A stretch of 64,000 nt of DNA. Source: Natronomonas gomsonensis (GTDB lineage: Archaea; Halobacteriota; Halobacteria; Halobacteriales; Haloarculaceae). Made by a program: the position numbers and the translations under genes. Each line of letters opens with the position of its first letter. Positions within the stretch are counted from its first letter, which is position 1. Positions 9,816-18,307 of the stretch are shown here, in pieces. The notes below the pieces were generated by a model. That model was not told where the DNA came from, ran no database searches, and was given only the letters and a program-made list of their open reading frames with translations. The stretch is from positions 434,001 through 498,000 of the forward strand of contig NZ_JACAWU010000001.1 of assembly GCF_013391635.1 (NCBI RefSeq), written 5' to 3'.

Positions 9816-10427
9816 TTATGATTCCGTTCGTTTGCGGTCATACTCCCAGAGAGCCATATCGACCTCGCGCGGAAGGAGGCCATTCTGTTCGGCTAGTTCG
9901 CGGACATGGTCTATGTAGAATTCGTAGGCACTCGGATCAGATCCGTATGTTCGGAATAGTTCTAAAAATTCCGCGAACTCGGCATATTCGGTGTGGTCGA
10001 GTAATTGTGGTTTGGCTGCGGGAAGCGCGCGAAGCGCCCGATAATCAATCACCGCGTGCTTTGTTGGTTTCCACATTGCCAATATCGTAGACGCGACCGG
10101 CACTCGAACACCCGTTAATTCAGATAGCGCAGCAATTTTCGTTTCATCTTTATCGGCAGAAAATGCGATCTCACTCTGTTCTTTGACCGTTACCGGCGAG
10201 TTCTTTTCGAGGTGACGATCAATTCTACCGCCTTGGACTTTCCACCGTCCAATCTCAAGAAGCTCGTCTTTCTTGAGATACTCACGCGATTGCAGGCGGT
10301 CCGAGATAGTACTAAAACAGGGATCTGAGTCAGTTTGTCGATCACCGTTCTGGTCTATGAACACTACAGAAGCGTAGGTAGCTCGCTGTTTGAAATCCGC
10401 CACGAGAGAGGGGAAATCAATCGACAT
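9816..10427 (-). CDS. Helix-hairpin-helix, DNA-glycosylase-like protein
   Basis: 203 residues. The core LSELTGVRVPVASTILAMW reads as a helix-hairpin-helix followed by the long helix seen in HhH-GPD base-excision glycosylases, and VIDYRALRAL supplies an Asp where the family has its catalytic Asp. The N-terminus (ATYASVVFIDQNGDRQTD) and C-terminus (EYDRKRTES) have no family I recognise, and no Fe-S cysteines are present. It is opposite in direction to its neighbours. Members of this type occur in accessory and defence islands, so DNA repair or modified-base sensing is possible. Function is not established. Confidence 0.5.
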   Translation of the reverse strand: MSIDFPSLVADFKQRATYASVVFIDQNGDRQTDSDPCFSTISDRLQSREYLKKDELLEIGRWKVQGGRIDRHLEKNSPVTVKEQSEIAFSADKDETKIAALSELTGVRVPVASTILAMWKPTKHAVIDYRALRALPAAKPQLLDHTEYAEFAEFLELFRTYGSDPSAYEFYIDHVRELAEQNGLLPREVDMALWEYDRKRTES

Positions 10428-10526
10428 TAGTCTCTCATCCCAATTGTGAGTACAAAACGATTGGGCTGAATCGTTGGTAGTTGTAAGGGGGATTCACTTA
10501 TCGGTGCAGGTAGCGTATTGTTGATT

Positions 10527-10814
10527 ATGCCTGAAGAAGTCCTGTTCAAATCAGAGAGTGATCAGACCCGAGAAGAAATCGCATCGTATCTCCGTAGCGT
10601 CGCTGATAAGCTTGAACAAGGGGATGCAGTTACACTCAAATCCGGTTCTGAGTCCGTGACAATGGAGCCACCAGCGCGCCCGACGTTTGAGGTTAAAGCC
10701 GAACGCGAGGGACCGACGGACGGACCCGGTGAATTGAGTATTGAGTTCGAACTCGAATGGGACGAGAACGGTAATGGAGGGGACGGTGGGACCGGCCAGT
10801 TAGAAATCGAGTGA
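10527..10814 (+). CDS. amphi-Trp domain protein
   Basis: 95 residues from the ATG (MPEEVLFKSE); a TTG 9 nt upstream is the alternative. The order VLFKSES, TREEIASYLRSVADKLEQGD, TLKSGSESVTMEPP and a closing LSIEFELEW is the amphi-Trp domain layout, small proteins named for an amphipathic strand ending in Trp. The tail is glycine- and acid-rich. An AT-rich TATA-like stretch (cttatc) lies about 30 nt upstream. The biochemical role of the family is not known to me. Confidence 0.7.
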   Translation: MPEEVLFKSESDQTREEIASYLRSVADKLEQGDAVTLKSGSESVTMEPPARPTFEVKAEREGPTDGPGELSIEFELEWDENGNGGDGGTGQLEIE

Positions 10815-10903
10815 CTAATTAGCCACGTATCTAACGGCAGGTTCGCTGGGGAGACAAGTGAAAAGAAACACTCAGGGGCGATTCTATGACACTCTCACAC
10901 TTG

Positions 10904-12166
10904 TTAGCGGCTTTCGATCTCGTCAATTGCAATCGACGACGCTTGCTGTACTTCTTCGTTCTCGTCTGTTTCTTTGATTTCTCGTAACCGCTCCAGTGCG
11001 TCTTCGGCTGCGAGATAACCGAGTGCCCAGCAGGCATTGGATCGGGTGTACGCGAAGTCCTCGTCTAATGCGTCGATCAACGGTTCGATTGCGGGTTCGA
11101 CGGCATCCGGATCTGCTTTGGCGATTCGTGCGAGAATTGATGTCGCGTTGTACCGTGCCTTCTCATCTGAGTCGTCCAACAGCTCGATTGCCCGTGGGAC
11201 CACTGGCTTGACTTGATCAGGGTATGCGTCAGCCAGGTCTGCCAACAGACCGGCTGCATTCGCGCGAAGTTTGTAGTGATCCGCGTCAAGCAATTCGATT
11301 GCCGTTGGGATCGTGTCTTCAGCGACGTTGGGGTAGTCCTTCGAGAGTGTTCCGAGGATGGCGAGTGCACCAATCCGGTGTGACTCATCACTCTCGCCGA
11401 GGTATGCGGTGAGCTGCGGAGTGATTGGAACGACAGCGTCTGGATATGCTTCTGCGACGCGTTGAATTGCTGTGATTGCTGTCGTGTCAGCGGGTGAGCC
11501 ATCTTGGAGGAGTGCCGCGAGTTTCGGTACCGCATCGACGACAGCACCGGGATTCGAATCGGAAATCTCCGCGACGATGGTAATCGCGTCAGCAAGAACG
11601 TCAGGATCTGCTTCCGAAGCGAGAAATTCGATGACGTCCGCAGCAGCGGGGGTTACCTCTTCAGGATGCTCTTGAGCGACAGACGAGAGTATTGTTACAG
11701 CTTCAGCCTGGATAGCCGGGTCTGATCCCTGTAATTCAGTCGTTAGTACGGGAACAGCCGTAAGACCAGCGCTGGGGTCTGCTTCTGCGAGTCGTGCGAG
11801 CCTGAATAAGGCCAGTCGCTGCGCTTTACTCTCGCCCGTTTGGATAGTATCAACCATCCCGTCAACATCGGTCGTGTCCACGGCTTCCAAAGGATTCTGA
11901 AGATCGTCGTGGTCGTAGGCGTGACCGTACTGGTCGTACACTACGTAATCTTCGAATTCGGTTGCTGGAGGTATCGTGATGCTGGAGAGTGCTAGATGGT
12001 GGCTGACCACCGCGAGTGCCTCACCCGGTGGTCGCATCAGATTAATCTCAACGAGATTGTAGCCAGCGTCCGGATAGTGGGCTTCTCGCTCCTCGTGGCC
12101 GCTTTCGAACGCGCGGTCAGAGTTCTCTTCCATCCCGTCACTCGACGGTTCATCGTTGCCAGTCAT
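10904..12166 (-). CDS. HEAT/armadillo-repeat protein
   Basis: 420 residues from the ATG at 12166 (MTGNDEPSSDG). From about residue 85 onward it is a solenoid of helical pairs of roughly 38-42 residues, with recurring patterns of the type AVPKLAALLQDGSP, ITPQLTAYLGESDE, AIELLDADHYKLRANAAGLLADLA, and a closing EDALERLREIKETDENEEV. Such repeats form protein-protein scaffolds. No enzyme motif, signal peptide or membrane segment is visible. The 85-residue acidic N-terminus may be a separate domain. The gene is convergent with the amphi-Trp gene. Confidence 0.75.
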   Translation of the reverse strand: MTGNDEPSSDGMEENSDRAFESGHEEREAHYPDAGYNLVEINLMRPPGEALAVVSHHLALSSITIPPATEFEDYVVYDQYGHAYDHDDLQNPLEAVDTTDVDGMVDTIQTGESKAQRLALFRLARLAEADPSAGLTAVPVLTTELQGSDPAIQAEAVTILSSVAQEHPEEVTPAAADVIEFLASEADPDVLADAITIVAEISDSNPGAVVDAVPKLAALLQDGSPADTTAITAIQRVAEAYPDAVVPITPQLTAYLGESDESHRIGALAILGTLSKDYPNVAEDTIPTAIELLDADHYKLRANAAGLLADLADAYPDQVKPVVPRAIELLDDSDEKARYNATSILARIAKADPDAVEPAIEPLIDALDEDFAYTRSNACWALGYLAAEDALERLREIKETDENEEVQQASSIAIDEIESR

Positions 12167-12480
12167 ACTTGTTCGTAGAGACTGCGTTGACCCGAGGCCG
12201 GAGCGCAACGTGGGCTCTGCTATACCCGTTGAAGGCTCAGATAGTTAATTCCGGAGGGGATTCTGGCTTGCTTCAGTTCAGACGGGAACTCGGTAGGTGT
12301 CCGCTGCGTCGAACCGGGATTACAAAAACATCGTTCACGAAACCACGCCGGTTTCCCGACGCGCGCGATTCCCTTCTTGATTCATCTCCTATTCAGGCGC
12401 GATTTGGTTGAGTAATCATCATGATCGGCGATATGGTCGTGCTGTCAGTCGGGTGGTCGTGCTGTGAGTCCGGATTTGGC

Positions 12481-12504
12481 TTCTAACGGCCTGTACCGTT
12501 AGAA
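12481..12504. promoter_or_regulatory. 9-bp perfect inverted repeat (operator-like)
   Basis: TTCTAACGG, then 6 nt, then CCGTTAGAA. It lies just upstream of the TATA box of the gene at 12551, where an activator or repressor of archaeal transcription would bind. An imperfect palindrome sharing the GTTAGA half-site occurs at 23139-23161. Confidence 0.45.
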
Positions 12505-12518
12505 ATCGTGCCCTAATG

Positions 12519-12527
12519 TTTATAACT
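12519..12527 (+). promoter_or_regulatory. TATA box for the gene at 12551
   Basis: TTTATAACT is centred about 28 nt before the ATG at 12551, the spacing of a leaderless haloarchaeal promoter. It supports that start. Confidence 0.55.
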
Positions 12528-12550
12528 CCCAGCGGATTTTGCCGGTGTGC

Positions 12551-12862
12551 ATGCAGCAAGTCATCGACCGCAAGCTGTACGATACAGACCAAGCCGAACA
12601 GATCGCTAGGTACGGTCCACTGACCGACAGGGGCGATTTCAACTACCTGATCGAAACCCTGTACAAGACCGCCGACAGCGAGTACTTCCTTCACGGCGAC
12701 GGCGGCGCGGCCACGAAATGGGCAGATAAAATCAGCAATCAGCGCACGCCTGGCGAAGAGATCCAGCTGTTGACCGACGAAGAAGCGCTGGACTGGTGTG
12801 AAGAGCGAGCGATTGACGGCGAGATCGTCGTCGACGAGTTCGGCCACCTAGTCGAAACGTAG
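12551..12862 (+). CDS. Small mobile-element-associated hypothetical protein
   Basis: 103 residues from the ATG supported by the upstream TATA box. The patterns MQQVIDRKLYDTDQAEQI, DFNYLIETLYKTADSEYFLHG and DEEALDWCEERAIDGE recall a short protein widespread on bacterial and archaeal conjugative and phage elements, where it has no assigned function. There are no metal-binding motifs or membrane segments. It precedes the DNA methyltransferase gene by 75 nt on the same strand. Confidence 0.55.
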   Translation: MQQVIDRKLYDTDQAEQIARYGPLTDRGDFNYLIETLYKTADSEYFLHGDGGAATKWADKISNQRTPGEEIQLLTDEEALDWCEERAIDGEIVVDEFGHLVET

Positions 12863-12937
12863 CTCTAGGAGCCGCCTCGGAAGCCCACAACCCGGTAGGT
12901 GGGCGGCGTACTTCGGATCATTCCCGAAGCGAGGCTT

Positions 12938-15397
12938 ATGCCAGAACCCAGGCGTATCAATCGCCTACATCGACGAGGGACGACGTGCGACACGCGCACG
13001 TACCATCCGACCCCCGAACCATCCGTAGGATCGAGCGACGGGAGAGACGAATTACCGATCACACCGGTGGGGTTAGAAGCCCGTCGACGTGAGCAGATCG
13101 AAGAGGTCATCGAACGGCTCACCGGTGACGACCACGACCACCCACCACCGTTCTCCGAATCAGAGCTCTATCGGACAGCCGCAGATGTCGGGATTCCAGT
13201 CTGGGAACCAGAGGTGAAGAAGCGTTTCACTGGTCGGATACTCGACGAACTCAACTACGAACGGGACTCAGTCGCCCAAACGTTCGTACCGGTAGTCGGA
13301 AAGGGCTTGATCGAGGCCATCAAAACTGCCGCCGAGACCGTCGTTCCGGCTCTGAACTCAGAGCTACCTCAGTCGCTTCGAAGACGGCTCCAAGACTGGT
13401 GTGAGTTACACGGCTTCGAGTCACTGGAACACACAGCCGTTCAGACGATTATTGCACGCCAGGCAGTCCTGGGTGTCCTCCTACAGGCGGTACTCTACGA
13501 ACGACTGCGGCAGCAGCACGGGTGGCCAGCACTCGATACTACTTCGAAGAACGCACTTCGCCAAATCGAGGAACGAACAGGACACCTTGGATTCGAAGCG
13601 TGTGTGCTTGATGACGTCGTGCAGCTATTCGAGGCAACGGATCTAGAGGCGGTACTCGGCGAACGTCACAGGGTGTTGTATTCGGGCCAGCCCGCAGAGG
13701 CCATCGGGAGACTCTACGAAGCGCTGCTCCCCAACGAGTGCCGCAGGAAGATTGGCCAACACAGAACCCCGCCAGAAATTGGGAACCTAATGCAGACGTG
13801 GGCGACCAGCGGTGGAGACGCCGTCCTCGATCCGGGCATGGGTGCCAGCGGCTTGTCGACGCCGTTTCATCCACGATGGGACGTGAGCACTGACCCAGGA
13901 GACATCACGGGAATCGATCGGAGTCCAATCGCCGCCCGAATGGGCATCACAGCACAGACACTGGCCAGACAAGCCACGACAGCCCAACTAACTGACTTCC
14001 TCGACCTCGCCCCGGGAGACTTGGATCACGACGTCGACGCAGTGGTGTGTAACCCGCCGTATACACGATATCAGGAGCTCCCCACAGCGTACAGAACCGA
14101 ACGCAACGCCCAAGCCAAAGACCGGACAGGATTAGAAATCCCCGGCACCTCGCCGCTGTATGCGTACTTCCTGTACCACTTGCGGCAGTTCCTCGACCCT
14201 GGGGATCGGGCGGCGGTCATCGTCCCACACGTCTTCTTGGCACGGGCCTACGGAACGCCACTCAAGCGGTTCCTGCTGCGGGAATTTCACGTGAACGCGC
14301 TCCTCCTGTTTGATCCGAACACCGAGTCGGCATTCGAGAACGCGCAGACGACCGAGCTGATTCTGTTTCTCGAAGCACGAAGTGAGAGTGAGGAGACGGA
14401 TGTGACGCGATTCGTTCGCGTCGACGAGAGGCAGGATGTTCCGAGCCTCGTCGACGCGGTCCGAAACGGCGAGCGACGGGACCCGGACTGGGGAGTCGTA
14501 CACTGCGTTGAACAGGCAGACTTGAATCCCGAACAGAAGTGGGACCGTTTGTTCGACCCGATTGACGTCGAAACGTCCCCTCATCTCACGCCGCTCTCAG
14601 AACTCGCAGACGTCCGCCGCGGGTTACAGACCGGCGAGAACGATTTCTTTTGCCTCACCCAGGAGACCGTCGACGCGTGGGGAATCGAACCACGATTCCT
14701 CGAACGGATGGTTCCGAAGCCGGAGTACGTCGAAGGATACGATATTCGTTCAGACGACTGGGAACACTACCGCGATGACGATCGGCCTACGTGGCTACTA
14801 TACTATACCGAGCGCATCAAAGGAGTGCCTGCAACGACTTACGATGACGAGGCTGGCCGTGCAGATTGGAATGAAGTTGCAACAACTGAAGAACCAGATT
14901 TCTCGGTAGTGGAGTATCTACGACACGGCCTAGCCGAACATGATGACCTATCAACACGGTCAACCGTCCACAGTCGGGAGCCCTGGTACCGTGTTGAGCG
15001 CGGTGATATCGCGCCGATACTGATAGCACCGATGGGTCGGTCGAGCCTCCGCTTCCTGCTGAACGAGACCAACGCGCGACACCTGAACAGTTATTACGGA
15101 ATCTATCCTGATCCGATGATTGGACGAATCGAGCAGAAAGCGCTCCTGGCGTATCTGAACTCCACTTTCGTCAACAAGATCATCTCTCGTGGGCTACACA
15201 CGTTGTCAGGCGGATTGAAGAAAATCGAACCGGGAGACGCGAAAGACATCCCTGTCATCGATCCACGAGAGGTCCCTGACACTGTCGTCTCCACGCTCGC
15301 CGATTCTTTCGACGACCTTCGGGAAGCCGCACGACGTGACGAGGATGAGGAGCCCATCATCAGTCGAATCGATTCAGTGCTCAAACGGGAGTTGTAG
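12938..15397 (+). CDS. N6-adenine DNA methyltransferase (type I/IIG-like)
   Basis: 819 residues from the ATG at 12938; an in-frame GTG at 12899 would add 13. SAM-binding motif I (VLDPGMGASG) lies near residue 295 and the catalytic NPPY motif IV (CNPPYTRYQEL) near 371, so it methylates adenine N6. A helical N-terminal domain of about 270 residues precedes the catalytic core. The C-terminal 300 residues (ADVRRGLQTGENDFF, RFLERMVPKPEYV, LAYLNSTFVNKIIS) form the target-recognition and TaqI-like C-domain typical of Eco57I/PglX relatives. No nuclease motif is visible and no cognate restriction gene adjoins, so it may be a solitary methylase. Confidence 0.85.
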   Translation: MPEPRRINRLHRRGTTCDTRTYHPTPEPSVGSSDGRDELPITPVGLEARRREQIEEVIERLTGDDHDHPPPFSESELYRTAADVGIPVWEPEVKKRFTGRILDELNYERDSVAQTFVPVVGKGLIEAIKTAAETVVPALNSELPQSLRRRLQDWCELHGFESLEHTAVQTIIARQAVLGVLLQAVLYERLRQQHGWPALDTTSKNALRQIEERTGHLGFEACVLDDVVQLFEATDLEAVLGERHRVLYSGQPAEAIGRLYEALLPNECRRKIGQHRTPPEIGNLMQTWATSGGDAVLDPGMGASGLSTPFHPRWDVSTDPGDITGIDRSPIAARMGITAQTLARQATTAQLTDFLDLAPGDLDHDVDAVVCNPPYTRYQELPTAYRTERNAQAKDRTGLEIPGTSPLYAYFLYHLRQFLDPGDRAAVIVPHVFLARAYGTPLKRFLLREFHVNALLLFDPNTESAFENAQTTELILFLEARSESEETDVTRFVRVDERQDVPSLVDAVRNGERRDPDWGVVHCVEQADLNPEQKWDRLFDPIDVETSPHLTPLSELADVRRGLQTGENDFFCLTQETVDAWGIEPRFLERMVPKPEYVEGYDIRSDDWEHYRDDDRPTWLLYYTERIKGVPATTYDDEAGRADWNEVATTEEPDFSVVEYLRHGLAEHDDLSTRSTVHSREPWYRVERGDIAPILIAPMGRSSLRFLLNETNARHLNSYYGIYPDPMIGRIEQKALLAYLNSTFVNKIISRGLHTLSGGLKKIEPGDAKDIPVIDPREVPDTVVSTLADSFDDLREAARRDEDEEPIISRIDSVLKREL

Positions 15398-15420
15398 CAG
15401 GTATCGCTCTATCCAGTGAC

Positions 15421-16371
15421 TTACCTCACTCCGTACTGAGACTTCAATGACTCATACTCGGCCGGGTCTGGAAGCACAGTCTCACGGCTGTCTCGTTGTT
15501 CAACCTCACCGTTGAGAAACGCGTACATATCCGAGACTGTAGATTCTAAACCGTACCACGTTGCAGTATTGCGCAGATCATTCTCGTCGATGTCCGCGTG
15601 TTCGATGAGGAGGAGCGCGTAGCTCACTCGCCTTGATCCGGTATCGGCCACGAGACTGTGACAGACAACTTGGGCGGGCCTGAGATGCTCGTCCGGTGCG
15701 TACCAGAAAGCGGGTTCACCGGCCAGGAAGAACTGCAGGTCGAATGAGGCGAACCGCGCAAGCCCGGTCATCTCCCATTCATCAGCGGCTCGGAGAGCCG
15801 CGGTGTCGTCTTTGGTGTGGACGTGGACGAGTGCCCGCTCGGGGTCGAACCACTCGACTGTTGCACTTGGCGCGAGACGCCGGACACGGGTGCGGTGCTC
15901 GTGGAGAATAACGGCTTCTGCGAAGTCGTGTAGCGGTTGGAGGCCGGGGACGAGCGCATACTCCGGCCCGGATGGAGAGAGCATCGCGCGATATTTCAAC
16001 GGATCCAACGCGTGATGGACCGCCTGTCGAGTAATATCAAGTCGATCTGCGATTGTCGTTGCGCGTCGTGGTTCATCCAGAAACCAGCAAATGCGTATTG
16101 TTGCCGGCGAGAGCAAATCGGGCCAGTCGACGTGCCCCAGTTTTGAGACCAGGCTTCGGTACGCTTCGATCACGGGATGGCTAGTAACGCGCAGAAGCCG
16201 CTGATTGTGGTGCCCCCTGGACTCGTCAATGAGCCCTTCGGTGCGTAGCTCGTCGGCCGTCCGGTAGATCTGCGAAGTGCTGAGCCCCGTTTCGTCTGCG
16301 AGCTCGTGCACGGTCGCTTCGCGCCCCCGGTGAAGGGCGTCGAGGAGTTCGATTCCCGCGTTCGTAAGCAC
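15421..16371 (-). CDS. Double winged-helix regulator
   Basis: 316 residues starting with GTG. An AT-rich TATA-like tract (ttattattgatt) lies about 25-40 nt upstream, fitting leaderless initiation. The first winged helix (residues 10-60: TVHELADETGLSTSQIYRTA) is followed by a second (about 85-130: TIADRLDITRQAVHHALD). The C-terminal 180 residues have an alpha-beta sensor-like character (ERALVHVHTKDDTAALRAA, YALLLIEHADID) that I do not recognise. HTH proteins of this shape are sometimes antitoxins for nucleotidyltransferase toxins. A nucleotidyltransferase gene does occur in this island, but 6 kb away. Convergent with the methyltransferase gene. Confidence 0.6.
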   Translation of the reverse strand: MLTNAGIELLDALHRGREATVHELADETGLSTSQIYRTADELRTEGLIDESRGHHNQRLLRVTSHPVIEAYRSLVSKLGHVDWPDLLSPATIRICWFLDEPRRATTIADRLDITRQAVHHALDPLKYRAMLSPSGPEYALVPGLQPLHDFAEAVILHEHRTRVRRLAPSATVEWFDPERALVHVHTKDDTAALRAADEWEMTGLARFASFDLQFFLAGEPAFWYAPDEHLRPAQVVCHSLVADTGSRRVSYALLLIEHADIDENDLRNTATWYGLESTVSDMYAFLNGEVEQRDSRETVLPDPAEYESLKSQYGVR

Positions 16372-16421
16372 TGCTGTAAAACAAAATAGTAAATCAATAA
16401 TAAGTGTTCTTGAGTATTTGT

Positions 16422-17054
16422 TTACGGTGGCCTACTCCAATCAGTCGTTGGGTCGAATAGGCGGTGATGGTTTTCGAGCCACTCGATCTCGTGGTACGTC
16501 ACGTCATCCTGGATGTCGTATTCTAACGGAAGCGGATTCGAGGGGCGATTCGTGTAGGTGAGGTTAATTTCGATACAGCGACCATGCTCTGAGATGCAAT
16601 CGAATCCAGCGTCACAAGCATACACGACGCTGAACCACCGGATTTGGAATCCGAAGTGATCGCAGACATCTCTAACGACTGCCGCATCACAATATGGCGT
16701 GTGAACCCACAACTCGCCGCCAGCGTACGCCTGATCCTTGACGCACCAAACTTCATCGAGTGACCGGAGAAATTCCGCTGCGCGATTGTAGTGCGCCTCA
16801 GTCAGGCGTTCCCACCAGTAGTATCGCTCGACCTGATCGACGAGCAACTGGAGGCAGTCGCTACACACATCGTACTCAGAGTCACCAAGCGAGACATCGT
16901 GGAGTTCGGCATAGTGCGTGGTGTCGCACGCATCGCACGCCATGATGGGGCTTGTCTCCCGACACGAAGAACAGTCGGTAGGGTCAATCGGTTGAGGAGG
17001 CGCGTCGCTACACTCTGTCTGTTCAGACTTGCCTGCGTCAGTATTCTCGGTCAT
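16422..17054 (-). CDS. Cysteine-rich zinc-binding hypothetical protein
   Basis: 210 residues. The N-terminal third carries CSSC, CDAC and CSDC pairs, enough for two zinc sites (residues 28-70). The rest is mixed alpha-beta with acidic stretches and no recognised motif. It sits 50 nt upstream of the winged-helix gene and may be cotranscribed with it. It contains isolated tryptophans and histidines (RYYWWERLTEAHYNRAAEF) but no membrane segment. Function unknown. Confidence 0.5.
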   Translation of the reverse strand: MTENTDAGKSEQTECSDAPPQPIDPTDCSSCRETSPIMACDACDTTHYAELHDVSLGDSEYDVCSDCLQLLVDQVERYYWWERLTEAHYNRAAEFLRSLDEVWCVKDQAYAGGELWVHTPYCDAAVVRDVCDHFGFQIRWFSVVYACDAGFDCISEHGRCIEINLTYTNRPSNPLPLEYDIQDDVTYHEIEWLENHHRLFDPTTDWSRPP

Positions 17055-17254
17055 TGGTCTCTAACCGAGAACCATCAGTCACGTCTGTGACTGGGTTCCC
17101 GGCTAGAACCGGACCGACGGTGGACCAACCATCTGCAATAATAGACAGCAGTTTGCTGTAAATAGTTTCTGTGCCCTGCAGCAGTAACCTCTAATAATGT
17201 ACCTGGCACAGGACTTCACGACCTTCTTGTCTGTGGTTACCACACCCTGACTAA

Positions 17255-17263
17255 CTTTAATAC
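17255..17263 (+). promoter_or_regulatory. TATA box upstream of the tRNA array
   Basis: CTTTAATAC lies in an AT-richer gap, placing transcription start near 17285-17290. It could drive the small ORF at 17327 and read on into the tRNA array. No other comparable box is visible before the first tRNA. Confidence 0.4.
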
Positions 17264-17326
17264 AGTTGCCACGATATTCCGTAATTGAAGCCCGAAACAA
17301 ATCCCGAAAACGGAGAATTTCGCAAC

Positions 17327-17509
17327 ATGGTCGATACTCGCTTCAAACCGCGGCGTGCTCGTTCTCGCTTAGCCGCGGGTCGCGTGTTCGGCGAGTATCT
17401 ACAAGACCAGCGTGCGAAGAGTCCGGCCGGGAATCACTGGGTCTGCGTCGCCATCGAACGCGAAAGTGCGACGCAGTCTGGCGATCTCCGGACACTCTCA
17501 CCCGCATAA
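17327..17509 (+). CDS. Small basic hypothetical protein at the head of the tRNA array
   Basis: 60 residues from the ATG; an in-frame TTG at 17285 is possible. It begins MVDTRFKPRRARSRLAAGR, unusually Arg-rich for a haloarchaeon, so it may bind nucleic acid. It is followed by hairpins and then tRNA-Gln. No family is recognised. It could be a chance ORF in a structured leader. Confidence 0.35.
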   Translation: MVDTRFKPRRARSRLAAGRVFGEYLQDQRAKSPAGNHWVCVAIERESATQSGDLRTLSPA

Positions 17510-17575
17510 CCCGGCTCCCACGCGGACTACCCGTCAGGGGCTGGGGAACACGGGATTGCCGCCTGCTTTCGCCTA

Positions 17576-17732
17576 GTACTCGCTTAGCTCACAGCGTCAC
17601 GCGAGTACGGCAACTGAAGCTCGTGGCAGTTTGGTCTACGTTCGTTCCTGACAATGGAACGAACGAGCGATCCCATACGCGCTGAGCGTACTCGGAGTCG
17701 CTAGCACACATCCCCCGCAGCGTTAGCTGCGG
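17576..17732 (+). other. Structured leader with three perfect stem-loops
   Basis: Between the small ORF and the first tRNA there are three perfect inverted repeats: GTACTCGC (17576-17583) with 17601-17608; GTTCGTTC (17640-17647) with 17657-17664; CCGCAGC (17715-17721) with 17726-17732. There is no T-arm consensus, so these are not tRNAs. They could be processing elements or an untranslated RNA. Confidence 0.4.
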
Positions 17733-17741
17733 CTACGTCGA

Positions 17742-17815
17742 GCCCCGGAGTCTCCGCTGGCGAGGGACGCTGGACTTTGAATCCGGAGGCCGCCGGTTCG
17801 ATTCCGGCCGGGGCG
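17742..17815 (+). tRNA. tRNA-Gln(TTG)
   Basis: Acceptor GCCCCGG/CCGGGGC, D stem TCTC/GGGA, anticodon arm CTGGA-CTTTGAA-TCCGG, T arm GCCGG/CCGGC with TTCGATT loop. First tRNA of the array; no encoded CCA. Only 4 nt separate it from tRNA-Asp. Confidence 0.93.
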
Positions 17816-17819
17816 ACAT

Positions 17820-17893
17820 GCCGACGTGGTGTAATCCGGCGAGCATACGGTCCTGTCACGGCCGTGATCCGGGTTCGAATCCCGGCGTCGGCG
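17820..17893 (+). tRNA. tRNA-Asp(GTC)
   Basis: Acceptor GCCGACG/CGTCGGC, anticodon arm CGGTC-CTGTCAC-GGCCG, T loop TTCGAAT. All arms pair. Confidence 0.94.
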
Positions 17894-17912
17894 TGGACGC
17901 GTGGACAAACCA

Positions 17913-17972
17913 CGTGGGGATACCCATCGAGGTAGGCAGCCCGTTGGTGCGATCATCTGGATCGTTCCCACG
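17913..17972 (+). other. Cloverleaf-like 60-nt element without T-loop consensus
   Basis: An 8-bp closing stem (CGTGGGGA with TTCCCACG) encloses TACC/GGTA (6-nt loop), GCA/TGC (9-nt loop) and CGATC/GATCG (5-nt loop). The order of arms mimics a tRNA, but the loops lack GG and TTCRA signatures and there is no standard anticodon arm. It lies in the 250-nt gap between tRNA-Asp and tRNA-Pro. It could be a decayed tRNA, a tRNA-like RNA, or chance. Confidence 0.25.
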
Positions 17973-18145
17973 ATGCTGGGCCCAGCAGGGTCTGCAACCT
18001 ACATGAGCCGGTGTGGTATTCCCGGGAGCACCCGAAGTACGCCTCCGCGATGAGACGCGCAATCACGACCACTCGGTCGCAGTTGCGCAGTTGGAAACAG
18101 TCGTACAGATAGATGATCAACTGCCGAGATCTTGGCAGTACCCGT

Positions 18146-18218
18146 GAGCCGATAGTCCAGCGGACGACGATCTGTGCCTTGGGCACACAGGACCGAGGTT
18201 CGAATCCTCGTCGGCTCA
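18146..18218 (+). tRNA. tRNA-Pro(TGG)
   Basis: Acceptor GAGCCGA/TCGGCTC, T arm CGAGG-TTCGAAT-CCTCG. The anticodon arm is TGTGC-CTTGGGC-ACACA, with one C-A mismatch next to the loop. The anticodon TGG followed by G37 is usual for Pro. A 7-bp hairpin (ctgccgagatcttggcag) lies just upstream. Confidence 0.82.
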
Positions 18219-18222
18219 GTGT

Positions 18223-18305
18223 GCCGTGTCTGGGGAATGGTGACCCCACTGGCCTGCTACGCCAGCCCCGGCGACGGGTTCCCGGTTCAACTCCGGGACA
18301 CGGCG
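18223..18305 (+). tRNA. tRNA-Ser(GCT)
   Basis: Acceptor GCCGTGT/ACACGGC, anticodon arm CTGGC-CTGCTAC-GCCAG, long variable arm as expected for Ser, T arm CCCGG-TTCAACT-CCGGG. Confidence 0.92.
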
Positions 18306-18307
18306 TG

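Larger units (their letters stand above)
12167..12550. other. Intergenic region with divergent promoters
   Basis: 384 nt between the HEAT-repeat gene and a small + strand gene. No ORF has support. It contains a perfect inverted repeat at 12481-12504 and a TATA box at 12519-12527. Confidence 0.5.

Noticed and set aside
18113..18307. 5' part of a + strand frame leading to the CxxC micro-protein
   Set aside because: It crosses tRNA-Pro and tRNA-Ser(GCT); only the segment from the ATG at 18308 is plausible.
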